Origin: Rhizobium grahamii
GTDB taxonomy: Bacteria; Pseudomonadota; Alphaproteobacteria; Rhizobiales; Rhizobiaceae
Reading direction: 5' to 3'
Assembly (NCBI RefSeq): GCF_009498215.1
Contig: NZ_CP043499.1
Coordinates: 62,001 to 126,000 of the forward strand
DNA: 64,000 nt
Position 1 is the stretch's first letter. Each line of letters starts with the position of its first letter. Positions 8,319 through 16,247 of the stretch are shown in pieces. A program made the translations under genes and the position numbers. The notes beneath the pieces are model-generated. The model searched no databases, was not told the origin of the DNA, and saw only the letters and a program-made list of their open reading frames with translations.

Positions 8319-9161
8319 ATGCAGTCACCGCGCCCGCTTTTAGCTCTCACCCGTCGGCTCTCGTTTCGAGATGGTCGGTTCTCCGCAAATTCGCGCGTCG
8401 TGCCCGAGGAAGTGCCGGTTGCGATCTCCTACGCCGGATCGTCACACGCTGTGATGATGGCAACGCCGGGTGATCTCGAGGATTTCGCTGTCGGGTTCAG
8501 TCTCACGGAAGGCATCATCGGTTCCCCGGATGAAATCGCGGAGATCGAGGTCGTCGAGACCGGCATGGGGATCGACATCCAGATATCACTCAACGAGGAT
8601 GTCACGCAGGCGCTGCGCGCCCGCAAGCGCAGTATGGCAGGGCCAGTCGGCTGCGGCCTGTGTGGTATCGAATCCATCGAGCAGGCCGTGCGAAAGGTAC
8701 CACAGGTCTCGAGCACAGGTCTTGCCCTGGCTGCGGACGACCTGCCTTACGCGATATCCCTGCTGAACCGCTCTCAGCCGCTACATCGCGAAACACGCGC
8801 GGTCCATGGTGCGGGCTTCTATGTCCCAGGTCAGGGGCTTGTCGCCACACGCGAGGATGTCGGTCGGCACAACGCTCTCGACAAGTTGTGCGGTGCCGTC
8901 GTGCGTGCCGGCGGAAACGGTGCGAAGGGCGCCGTCGTGGTCACGAGCAGGATCTCCGTCGAGATGGTACAGAAGACGGCAATTCTGGGAAGTCCGGTGC
9001 TGGTCGCAATCTCTGCGCCGACCGCGCTTGCAATCCGGACGGCCGAAGAGGCGGGCATGACCCTCGTCGGTCTCGTTCGCGGCAACGATTATGAGATATT
9101 CACCGGTGAAAGCAGGATCTCGTTTCCTGCAACGATCGGACAACTCCGCCATTTCGGCTGA
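8319..9161 (+). CDS. fdhD: Formate dehydrogenase sulfurtransferase FdhD
   Basis: A 280-residue cytoplasmic protein that passes sulfur from the cysteine desulfurase to the molybdenum of bis-MGD enzymes and is needed for formate dehydrogenase activity. The sulfur-carrying CGLCG loop (Cys112 and Cys115) is present, as are RAVHGAGFY, EDVGRHNALDK and VTSRISVEMVQK, all conserved in FdhD. ATG 8319 follows a TGAAGG site and is 11 nt after the regulator gene. The likely client is the FdhF/YdeP-type enzyme encoded at 1186-3480. Confidence 0.96.
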   Translation: MQSPRPLLALTRRLSFRDGRFSANSRVVPEEVPVAISYAGSSHAVMMATPGDLEDFAVGFSLTEGIIGSPDEIAEIEVVETGMGIDIQISLNEDVTQALRARKRSMAGPVGCGLCGIESIEQAVRKVPQVSSTGLALAADDLPYAISLLNRSQPLHRETRAVHGAGFYVPGQGLVATREDVGRHNALDKLCGAVVRAGGNGAKGAVVVTSRISVEMVQKTAILGSPVLVAISAPTALAIRTAEEAGMTLVGLVRGNDYEIFTGESRISFPATIGQLRHFG

Positions 9162-9256
9162 CGTGCCGCGGGCGGCTGTGAGCGCTCGTCGGTCAGCGAA
9201 CGTCCTCAAAAGAAATGATCGGAGTAGTCTCCGAGCCCCGAAAGCTCACGCCAGGT

Positions 9257-9276
9257 CTTGACATGACTTTGTCAAG
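9257..9276. promoter_or_regulatory. Inverted repeat overlapping a TTGACA element
   Basis: CTTGACA (9257-9263) and TGTCAAG (9270-9276) are perfect inverted arms 6 nt apart. The left arm contains a consensus -35 TTGACA, so a bound repressor would block this promoter. A -10 at ordinary spacing is not obvious. The site is 33 nt before the start of the next small gene. Confidence 0.4.
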
Positions 9277-9309
9277 TGTCAGGCTGCTATGGGACAAAGG
9301 GGGATGAGA

Positions 9310-9546
9310 ATGTTCGATATTGGAGCGACGTATCGGTTCGTCTTGATTGAAGGGACATCGGAGGGCTGGGGAGAGAACGACTTCACGGATACTGTGATCG
9401 ATATCGATGGGCCGTTACTCAAGCTTTCTTCCGGCAGGATCATCAACTCGCATTCTTCGCTGTTCGTCAGTGCTACGCTGATCTCGATGATTGCTTCGGC
9501 GTCATCCGTGGAGGAGGAAGTCGAAGACACGGAAGCGCTCGCTTAA
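9310..9546 (+). CDS. Small acidic protein of unknown function
   Basis: A 78-residue protein beginning MFDIGATYRFVLIEGTSEGWG, rich in beta-type segments (YRFVLIE, DTVIDIDGPLLKLSSGRIIN) and ending with an acidic tail SVEEEVEDTEALA. The pattern suggests a small SH3- or Sm-like beta barrel, but no family is recognised. AAAGGGGG lies 6 nt before ATG 9310; an in-frame ATG at 9304 is less well spaced. Confidence 0.6.
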   Translation: MFDIGATYRFVLIEGTSEGWGENDFTDTVIDIDGPLLKLSSGRIINSHSSLFVSATLISMIASASSVEEEVEDTEALA

Positions 9547-9586
9547 CAGGCGATCTGGGCTCGCCGCCGCCTTTGATAAATCTGTG

Positions 9587-9620
9587 GGAGGAACACGGCG
9601 CCGAGCGACGCCGTGCCTCC
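9587..9620. terminator. Bidirectional terminator candidate between convergent genes
   Basis: GGAGG-AA-CACGGCG (9587-9600) pairs with CGCCGTG-CCTCC (9609-9620), leaving a two-base bulge and an 8-nt loop. It lies between the stop codons of two convergent genes at 9546 and 9628. T tracts are poor. Confidence 0.6.
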
Positions 9621-9627
9621 GTCTCAA

Positions 9628-10875
9628 TCAGCGCGGCATCAGTGCCGGCTGATCAGCCGGGAACTTGGCGATGTCGGCAACGCCGACATTGAGGTGCTGC
9701 GCGACCAGTGCCGCCGGCGTATGGGTCAGCCAGGAGGACAGGCCAATCTCTTGGTACTCGGCCACCTTGAACACGGCGACGAACTGCAGGTCTGTGTTGC
9801 CGGTGTTCTCGATGATGTGGCCCTGGCTTTTCTTGACATATCCGATGTCGCCGGGGCGGAAGTCGGCTGTCTGGCTGCGCGGGCCAGCGTCGAACACCGT
9901 CATGCGGCCTTCGCCCTTGATCCAGTATTGCCACTCGTCGGCATTCGGGTGCCAATGCATTTCCCGCACGGCGCCCGGCTTGATCGTCTCGATCGCCGCC
10001 GCGATGGTCTTGGACACCTTGAAGATGCTGCTGTCGGCAAGATGGATCGTGCCCGACGAGTTCTGCTTCAGGGGCGCCGATCCCGTCAGCCTGTAGGTGA
10101 AGGGATAAGGCGGCAGGCCGGCGGAGGCGACGGCTTCCTGATCTTCGGAAAGCGGGCCGGGCTCCTTGCCCTGGAATATCCAGAGGTCCTGCAAAGGAAT
10201 GTTCTTGAAGGTTTCCTGGGGAACGCCGAAATTCTTGGCCAGCAACTCCGGAGAGGTATGCGCGAGCCAGTCGGTCAGAAGCAGCGTGCCATACTCGGAC
10301 TGATCGCCTTCGTCGAAGACGATCACGAACTCGCAGCCATCGGGACCAAGACCCTGCAGCGAATGCGGAAAGCCTGCCGGGAAATACCAGAGATCGCCCG
10401 CCTCGACGTCCTGCACGTAGGCGCGCCCCTGAGCATCGAGAACCGTCACGCGGCAGCGCCCGTTGGTCATGATTGCCCATTCGGCGGCACGGTGCCAGTG
10501 CATCTCGCGGACGCCGCCGGGACCTAGACGCATGTTGACGCCGGAGACGGCGTCGGAGATGGCAAAATCCGACTTGGTGACCTGACGTGCCCAGCCGCCA
10601 TTCTGGATGCGCTTGGCGGCATTGTTGAACGAGCCCCAGAACAGCTGCATGTCACCTACGTCAGTTGCCGGCGGGCTCTGAAACGAGGGAAACTGCTCGT
10701 TGATCGCAGGGTTCTTCGGGCCGGGATCCGAGAGGCCGCCGGGATTGGCATTGATGGCGCCTTCGGCCGGTTGATCCGGATTGCCAAAGGTAGCCGCATG
10801 GGCGGCGCCCGCCGCGAGGGCCGTGCCTCCCATTGCTCCAAGGGCAAGCACTGTGCGTCTTGAAAGAGAGTCCAT
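9628..10875 (-). CDS. Exported oxalate decarboxylase (bicupin, Tat signal)
   Basis: A 415-residue bicupin that converts oxalate to formate and CO2 using Mn. MDSLSRRTVLALGAMGG at the N-terminus is a Tat signal. Cupin 1 binds metal through His126, His128, Glu132 and His171 (MHWHRAAEW and FPAGFPHS). Cupin 2 binds through His307, His309, Glu314 and His353 (MHWHPNADEW and SQGHIIEN). The active-site lid of Bacillus OxdC is SENS; here it is SEYG (193-196), keeping the catalytic Glu194, which favours decarboxylase over oxidase. ATG 10875 is preferred to GTG 10884 because GGAG precedes it. Formate released could feed the neighbouring FdhF-type enzyme. Confidence 0.93.
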   Translation of the reverse strand: MDSLSRRTVLALGAMGGTALAAGAAHAATFGNPDQPAEGAINANPGGLSDPGPKNPAINEQFPSFQSPPATDVGDMQLFWGSFNNAAKRIQNGGWARQVTKSDFAISDAVSGVNMRLGPGGVREMHWHRAAEWAIMTNGRCRVTVLDAQGRAYVQDVEAGDLWYFPAGFPHSLQGLGPDGCEFVIVFDEGDQSEYGTLLLTDWLAHTSPELLAKNFGVPQETFKNIPLQDLWIFQGKEPGPLSEDQEAVASAGLPPYPFTYRLTGSAPLKQNSSGTIHLADSSIFKVSKTIAAAIETIKPGAVREMHWHPNADEWQYWIKGEGRMTVFDAGPRSQTADFRPGDIGYVKKSQGHIIENTGNTDLQFVAVFKVAEYQEIGLSSWLTHTPAALVAQHLNVGVADIAKFPADQPALMPR

Positions 10876-11000
10876 AGCTATCACTCCGTTAGTTTCGATG
10901 AATTAGAGCTGCCGCGCCGGCCCCTCAGCGATTCAGGCCTGACAGGCCGGCAGTCGTCACTTGCTGTCGCCTACGCGGTACCGCTGAGATGGGCAGGCAC
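10876..11000. other. Short leader of the oxalate decarboxylase gene
   Basis: This gap between the oxalate decarboxylase start and a weak small open frame should hold the decarboxylase promoter. CTCAGCG (10924-10930) and CGCTGAG (10982-10988) are inverted copies 51 nt apart. No clear promoter was recognised. Confidence 0.3.
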
Positions 11001-11204
11001 TTACTGCATTGAATATGCCGGAGCCTCGACCGGTACGGCGGCTACGCTTGCAGTCGCTGCGGTTGGTTCTATGTCGACGCCCCACAATGTCGCTGCGCTA
11101 AGGCTTGCAAGCCCGACCCTCAACGCGATCGCAGCGATGGCGTATCGCCGATGGTTTGAGGGAGCGCGAAGGATGCGGATCGTCGTCATCATGGACACCG
11201 GCAT
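11001..11204 (-). CDS. Possible small membrane-anchored protein
   Basis: A possible 67-residue protein with one hydrophobic segment (RYAIAAIALRVGLASLSAATL) followed by an Ala/Val/Pro-rich tail. The composition is like a small exported or inner-membrane protein, but no convincing ribosome-binding site precedes ATG 11204 or ATG 11192 and no family is recognised. It lies in the otherwise empty gap between the DUF992 and oxalate decarboxylase genes on the same strand. Confidence 0.35.
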   Translation of the reverse strand: MPVSMMTTIRILRAPSNHRRYAIAAIALRVGLASLSAATLWGVDIEPTAATASVAAVPVEAPAYSMQ

Positions 11205-11306
11205 TGCATGAAATGGTTTGTCTCGACCGCGCGCCAAGGCCCACGATCGAAACAAAGCACGCAAAAGGAGATCGAAGGGTCACGCCAAGCGCAACTAGCG
11301 GCAGTC

Positions 11307-11777
11307 TCAGTTCGCCAGGCGCAGCTTGAGCGCGGTCACGCCGACCGCCAGATTCAGTCCGACGTCGCCTTCAAGGGAGACTGGCTGCAGCGAAAGGGTC
11401 TTTGCGCTTCCGCCGACGAGCACGTTGGCTCCGGCACCAATACCGACGCTGGCGTCGGCTGTTACGCCGCTATAGGTTCCCTGCAGACCGGCAACCGGCT
11501 CGCGCGTTGCGTTGTAGACGAGCCAAAGCATGCGGCCCTTCTCGACCGTGCCAACATCGAGGCCGAAGTCGGTGATGTTTCCGACGTAGTGCTGCGTCGC
11601 GCCGGAAGTTGTCGGCGTGAAGGTACAATCCACATCCTGCTTGGATCCGACGATGACACCGATGCCGGCGGAGACGTCGCAGTCGAGCTTTCCGACTTCC
11701 GCGCGTTCGGCGTTCGCAACCGCAGGCGCTGCCAGCATGCCGGCGGCGAGCAGCGAGAGCAGATATGATTTTTTCAT
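11307..11777 (-). CDS. DUF992 family secreted protein
   Basis: A 156-residue protein with a Sec signal peptide (MKKSYLLSLLAAGMLAAPAVANA, cut after ANA). The mature part has the Gly-rich beta-strand pattern of DUF992 proteins of Rhizobiales: VGKLDCDVSAGIGVIVGSK near the start, CTFTP, YVGNITDFGLDVG and YSGVTADASVGIGAGANVL. A periplasmic or outer-membrane-associated location is expected; no function is known. AAAGGATC precedes the start. Confidence 0.85.
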   Translation of the reverse strand: MKKSYLLSLLAAGMLAAPAVANAERAEVGKLDCDVSAGIGVIVGSKQDVDCTFTPTTSGATQHYVGNITDFGLDVGTVEKGRMLWLVYNATREPVAGLQGTYSGVTADASVGIGAGANVLVGGSAKTLSLQPVSLEGDVGLNLAVGVTALKLRLAN

Positions 11778-11859
11778 CGTGAAGATCCTTTCTTGGGAGT
11801 TGGTGGCTGGTTGATGCTCAGAAGGATAGGAGCCCAGCGCACGCGCCGAAATCAGCCGC

Positions 11860-11932
11860 TGGTTTAGAAAGGGTCATACCTAAGTTTAGGGCCCGCCCTG
11901 CGCGCGCCGAAGTCGCCGGTCACCTAAACCAA
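11860..11932. repeat. Three copies of a CCTAAAC/GTTTAGG-type motif
   Basis: In the gap upstream of the DUF992 gene (minus) and the small plus-strand gene there are GGTTTAG, CCTAA-GT-TTAGG (an inverted pair, near 11879-11890) and CCTAAACC within about 70 bases. This arrangement looks like clustered binding sites for one regulator; the LuxR-type regulator 0.9 kb away is a possible candidate. Confidence 0.35.
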
Positions 11933-12000
11933 GGTACAGCTTATGGATGTTCTCCATCGCGCTAAGAACCTCTGTGCCTCAACAACGTCACAGGACCGCC

Positions 12001-12277
12001 ATGGACTTCAATGCCCCAAACCAGTCCAGCCTTGCCCTCGAAATGGGGACACCCCGGTTCGGGCCGTTCTGACCGGGCTTTGCAGCAGGCTGTCCGCTTG
12101 GCCGCAGTTGCTACACTTCAGGGAAACGAGCCTTTGCAAGCTCTTCTCTACCAGATCGCCGGCGAGTTGCGCGCGAGGCGTGGCGAGATCCATCGTGAAT
12201 CCTGGGGGCCGCTGCTGGTCGGCAAACTGGCAGCGTCGGTTGAACGCCTCGAGGCTGAGATGCTGACGCAATCGTGA
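12001..12277 (+). CDS. Small helical protein of unknown function, possibly frameshifted
   Basis: Two overlapping frames look like one gene. ATG 12001 has AGGA 5 nt upstream and reads MDFNAPNQSSLALEMG before stopping at 12072. The frame one base over continues as DRALQQAVRLAAVATLQGN and LQALLYQIAGELRARRGE to 12277. Removing one C from the CCCC run at 12052-12055 joins them into about 91 residues. The helical C-terminal part is not a recognised family. Without the frameshift the second frame has its own ATG at 12011 but no ribosome-binding site. Confidence 0.4.
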
Positions 12278-12525
12278 GCCCGGCACGCCATTTAAGATGC
12301 TCCGCGGTTAGGTCTGCCACCCCTGCACAAGTTTCTGCAAGCAGGGCACCTTCGCCCGCTCCCGACCCGTCTGCCTGCTGTCTTTCGCCTACGAATTCCG
12401 GGCGATCCTATGCCTCAGTATAGTGGGCAGCGGAAGGAGTCCCTGCTAATTTAGCTTTGAGAAATCGCGGCGAGCTGCGGCTTCGTCCGTCTCGTCAGCA
12501 ATCGAACCTCGCGAAGGATAGGAGA

Positions 12526-12732
12526 ATGATTTCGTTCACGAATACGCATCTTTCGGAAGAGGACGGCTTACTGTCCCTCAGCCTGCGGCTGCTTAGCTAT
12601 CGCTCCGGTTCCTCCTACACGCTTCGGTGCGAGCTCCGGCGCGATACGCCGATGAACGCCGTCATGACGAATTTCGATCAACGTCTCCAATCCCTGCGCA
12701 GATCCATCGACAACTCCGTTGCCGGCGACTGA
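12526..12732 (+). CDS. Small protein of unknown function upstream of a LuxR-type regulator
   Basis: A 68-residue protein starting MISFTNTHLSEEDGLLSLSL, with AAGGA 7 nt before ATG 12526. It has a Leu-rich segment and a basic middle (YTLRCELRRD) and ends QSLRRSIDNSVAGD. No family is recognised. Its stop is 21 nt before the LuxR-type regulator, so the two are probably co-transcribed. Confidence 0.55.
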   Translation: MISFTNTHLSEEDGLLSLSLRLLSYRSGSSYTLRCELRRDTPMNAVMTNFDQRLQSLRRSIDNSVAGD

Positions 12733-12753
12733 ATCCTTCGTAACGCTCCTTCC

Positions 12754-13452
12754 ATGAAATCTCTTCCATCCAATCGCATCGAGAGCGCCGTTGACCGGCG
12801 CCTGATGGCGCTCGACGGCGCCATGCACAAGCTCATGCCATCATACGCGCTGCAATTCTTCATGATCGGCCATTTCCCCGAAGCGGATCGCAGCGGGCTT
12901 CTCGAAAACCTCCTCGTCTCCAACTGGCCGGCCGATCTGCTTGTCCGGTACGAAGCGACCGACATGTTCCGGGAAAGCCGGATCGTTGCGAAGCTCAAGG
13001 AGAGCATTCTGCCAGTCTGTTCCGATGCGTTGCTGTTTGCGCGTGCGCGGGATGCGGGTGTGAAAAGCCGATTGGCAGGTGTCTTTTACGACGATGGGTT
13101 TGCCAACACGATTGGCCTGTCGCTGCATGATGCCAATCGCCGACAATACCTGATGCTGCTCTCCGGGTCAGGGCTGCCCCTGGCTGAGCAGGCACTTCCC
13201 TCGCTCGTATTCGAGCTCATGAAAGCGCTCGATGGCTTTGCTGCTGGCAAGGACAAGAAGCATCCGCTATCGGCTCGCGAATTGGACTGCCTGCGCTGGT
13301 CCGCAGCCGGCAAGAGCAGTGAGGAAATCGCGGTCATCCTCGATCTCAGCAGCCACACCGTAAACAGCTACATGCGCTCGGCAATCGAGAAACTGGATGT
13401 CGTGAACCGCGTCCAGGCGGTCGCTACGGCATGTCGCCTTCGCTTGATTTGA
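12754..13452 (+). CDS. LuxR-family transcriptional regulator
   Basis: A 232-residue protein with a C-terminal LuxR/GerE helix-turn-helix (about 168-228: LSARELDCLRWSAAGKSSEEIA then SSHTVNSYMRSAIEKLDVVN). The N-terminal 150 residues have the length and layout of an autoinducer-binding-type domain, but the Trp/Tyr/Asp set of acyl-homoserine-lactone receptors is not obvious. No luxI-type synthase is in the window, so it would be a LuxR solo if it binds a signal. It converges on the efflux operon at 13499-17081. Confidence 0.88.
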   Translation: MKSLPSNRIESAVDRRLMALDGAMHKLMPSYALQFFMIGHFPEADRSGLLENLLVSNWPADLLVRYEATDMFRESRIVAKLKESILPVCSDALLFARARDAGVKSRLAGVFYDDGFANTIGLSLHDANRRQYLMLLSGSGLPLAEQALPSLVFELMKALDGFAAGKDKKHPLSARELDCLRWSAAGKSSEEIAVILDLSSHTVNSYMRSAIEKLDVVNRVQAVATACRLRLI

Positions 13453-13498
13453 ACATTGTCTTGGACGCGTGGGCCTAACGCTGGCGCGACGGCCGCCG

Positions 13499-15097
13499 TC
13501 AGGCTGGGCGGACCGGACCCGCAACCGCATTTGTCTGCGCCTTCCGGAAGTTGGGGTGCAGCGGGCCGAACGGCATCGCGCCCATGAAAACCACGAAGAC
13601 AAGACCCGCTATGGCAAACCAGAACGAAAGAACGAAGCCGTCGGCATAGGACAAGATGTATGCTTGCGCGCGAACGCCGGTAGCGACCGTCGATAGTGCT
13701 TCGAGATGTCCCCTGGCGCCGAGCTTGGCGAGAATCCCATTCAGGTCATGCGACGAGGCGGCAATCGGCCCGGTCAGCACGTTCGAGTGAAACTGTTCGC
13801 GTTGGCGTAGCCACGTGTTCAGCAGACTGACGGCAAGCTCGGCGCTCCCAAGCCTGATGACCTGGATGTAGGCGGATGCAGCCGTCGCCCGCTTTGGGTC
13901 GGTGTTGGCGATCAAGTAGACGACGGCGGCGAAGAAGACAAAGCTCTGGCCGAACGTGTAAAGAAGCACTACGGGCAGGAAGCTCGTTGGCGACCATTCG
14001 ATCGTCAGGCGCGAGCCGAGGAGAGAGGCGACTGCCATCGCCGCCAGTCCGGCGATAATGCAGAACCTAGCATCGATCCGGCGCAAGAGGTAGATCGCGG
14101 CCGTTATGAAGAAAAAGACCGGGATGACCGCCCCGACGATGTAGAGCGAGGAGATGGAGACGGGGCGAAGACCGACGACGTTCTGAAGGAACGACGGGAT
14201 CACGATAGACCCGGCCGAACTAGAAAACGTGAAGGCGATAATGATCGCGTATCCGGTGCCGATGTTGCGGGAGAGGATAACGCTGGCATGCGCCCAGGGT
14301 CTTTCCACCAGGCTCTCATTGATCAGAAAGCCCACGGCCAGAATGAGGCCGCCGATGAGAAGCGAGGTTACGATGCCCGATTGGAACCAATCCAGCCGGT
14401 TACCCTGGTCGAGTGCGACGTAGATCATCGTCATCGACGACCCGAGCAGGAGCATGCCGCCCCAATCCGCGTTTTCAAGCAGGTTGAAGTTGATCTCTTC
14501 CTTGGGTGCGCCAACAATCAGCAGCAGCGCGATCAGCGGCGCGATGATCACGTCCTGCCAATAGAGCCATTGCCAGCCGAGGTAGTCGCCGTAGAGACCG
14601 ACCAGCACAAACCCCAAGCTCTGCGACAACGGCAATCTCAGCGCGTAGATGGCGAAGCCGATCAACCAGTATTTCATGTCGAGATTTCGGAAGATGACCA
14701 TGATGGTCGCCGGAATGAAGACACCGAGCAGCAACGCTCTGACGGCATGAAGCGCAAAAAGAACCTCGGTGCCGTGAACCATGGGGATCGCCAGGGAGAT
14801 GCCGGCGTAGACAAGGCACGCAGGGATCATGACCCGGCGTATGCCGAATACGGTGGCAAGCCAGGCGACGGCCGACGATATCAGGATCTGCGGTGCGTTT
14901 GCGATTGTGCTGAGCCAGGACGCCTCGTCGACACCCAAGGAAAAGGCGCCGCGCAAATCCGGCAACCCCACAGCGAAGACCCGCGTGTCGAAGCCGACGA
15001 CGAAGGATGCCAGGAGAAGGGCCGCAACGATAAGGTAGGGGCGGCTTGCCGTCGTGCCCCGCGTCAGAGGGCCGAAGGCGTGCGGCGTCGCGATCAT
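13499..15097 (-). CDS. MFS multidrug efflux transporter, EmrB/DHA2 type
   Basis: A 532-residue inner-membrane protein with about 14 hydrophobic helices, the size of DHA2 drug:proton antiporters. The first helix has VVGFDTRVFAVGLPDL, related to the DHA2 motif LDxTIVNVALP. The start overlaps the end of the upstream HlyD-type gene by 4 nt (ATGA), so the two form an EmrA-EmrB-type tripartite pump, working with an outer-membrane channel encoded elsewhere. Substrates cannot be predicted. Confidence 0.9.
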   Translation of the reverse strand: MIATPHAFGPLTRGTTASRPYLIVAALLLASFVVGFDTRVFAVGLPDLRGAFSLGVDEASWLSTIANAPQILISSAVAWLATVFGIRRVMIPACLVYAGISLAIPMVHGTEVLFALHAVRALLLGVFIPATIMVIFRNLDMKYWLIGFAIYALRLPLSQSLGFVLVGLYGDYLGWQWLYWQDVIIAPLIALLLIVGAPKEEINFNLLENADWGGMLLLGSSMTMIYVALDQGNRLDWFQSGIVTSLLIGGLILAVGFLINESLVERPWAHASVILSRNIGTGYAIIIAFTFSSSAGSIVIPSFLQNVVGLRPVSISSLYIVGAVIPVFFFITAAIYLLRRIDARFCIIAGLAAMAVASLLGSRLTIEWSPTSFLPVVLLYTFGQSFVFFAAVVYLIANTDPKRATAASAYIQVIRLGSAELAVSLLNTWLRQREQFHSNVLTGPIAASSHDLNGILAKLGARGHLEALSTVATGVRAQAYILSYADGFVLSFWFAIAGLVFVVFMGAMPFGPLHPNFRKAQTNAVAGPVRPA

Positions 15098-16239
15098 GGC
15101 GCAGTGCCTTCGGATGTGTCAACGCGGACCGTTGCCGACATGCCGGGCTTCAGCCTGTCGACGAGCGGCTGTCCCGCGTCGAGTTCGATCCGCACCGGAA
15201 CGCGCTGGACCACCTTGGTGTAGTTGCCGGTCGCATTGTCGGGCGGCAGCAACGCGAAGACGGAGCCGCTGGCTGGCGAGAGCCGCGAAACCTTGCCATG
15301 CAGCGTCTGTCCTGGAAACGTGTCTATGCTGATTGAAGCCGGGCGTCCCGGCGTCATGCGCGCGAGCTGCGTTTCCTTGAAGTTTGCCGTCACATAGACA
15401 TTCGGGAGCGGGACTTCCGATATCACGCTGGTGCCGGCCGCGACGAAATCCCCTTCATGCACGAGTTTGCGACCGACAGTGCCGTCGAATGGCGCGTGAA
15501 TTTGGGTGTAGCCCTGGCGGATCAAGGTTGTTTCCAGATTTCCCTGCGCTGCGCTGACCTGCGCTTGCAACAACGGCGCCTGGCCATCCAGCACCTTTCC
15601 CTGAGCCTTTTGTTGCTCGATCGCGGCCGCCGTCGACTTAACGGCAGCCTCGGCCTGCAGGTAAGCGGACTGGGCCTGCTGAAGCTGCTGCTGCGACGTT
15701 GCATCGCCGAGGTTCGTCTGCCTGTGAAACTCGAGTTCCGTCTGGGTTTTCAGGGCTGTCGCAGATGCATTCTGTGCCTCGGCGGCCTGGACGACGGCAT
15801 TTTGCAAGGTGATCTGATTGGAGAGGTTCGCCAGCGAGGCGTTCGCCTGGGCAAGGTTCGCCTTCGCGACATCGACGGCGGCATTATACTCCCGAGGATC
15901 GATTTCTGCGAGCAGGTCGCCCTTGGAAACGTGCTGATAGTCAGCGACGGGCGTGCGTCGCACCGTTCCACTGACCTGGGCGCTGAGCGTCGAGAGGTCG
16001 GCGCTGACGACGGCATCATCGGTAGACTGATGGGCGGCATCCGCCACCCATGTGTTCCAGTCGAGCATAACAAGGGCAACCGCCGCCCCGACAACGAGGA
16101 CGGCGACAACAGGGGCGGCCAGCCTCCTGATTGTCGCTCCTGTTGTCGAAGGTGCCTCAGTCGTGTTCGAGACGTCCGCCTCGGGTGCCAGCTTGGCAAT
16201 TGAGGGTGCGAGACTTGTTACGTTGAGCGGGTCTGCCAT
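15094..16239 (-). CDS. HlyD/EmrA-family membrane fusion protein
   Basis: A 381-residue periplasmic adaptor with a cytoplasmic N-terminus, one membrane helix (VAVLVVGAAVALVML near 37-51), a biotinyl-lipoyl-like half motif (VSKGDLLAEIDPREY), a long Ala/Gln-rich coiled-coil hairpin, and HAPFDGTVGRKLVHEGDFV as the second half motif. It would link the MFS pump to an outer-membrane channel. ATG 16239 is chosen because GAGGTG precedes it; a longer frame overlaps the FNT gene and has no ribosome-binding site. Confidence 0.92.
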   Translation of the reverse strand: MADPLNVTSLAPSIAKLAPEADVSNTTEAPSTTGATIRRLAAPVVAVLVVGAAVALVMLDWNTWVADAAHQSTDDAVVSADLSTLSAQVSGTVRRTPVADYQHVSKGDLLAEIDPREYNAAVDVAKANLAQANASLANLSNQITLQNAVVQAAEAQNASATALKTQTELEFHRQTNLGDATSQQQLQQAQSAYLQAEAAVKSTAAAIEQQKAQGKVLDGQAPLLQAQVSAAQGNLETTLIRQGYTQIHAPFDGTVGRKLVHEGDFVAAGTSVISEVPLPNVYVTANFKETQLARMTPGRPASISIDTFPGQTLHGKVSRLSPASGSVFALLPPDNATGNYTKVVQRVPVRIELDAGQPLVDRLKPGMSATVRVDTSEGTAP

Positions 16240-16247
16240 CGCCCACC

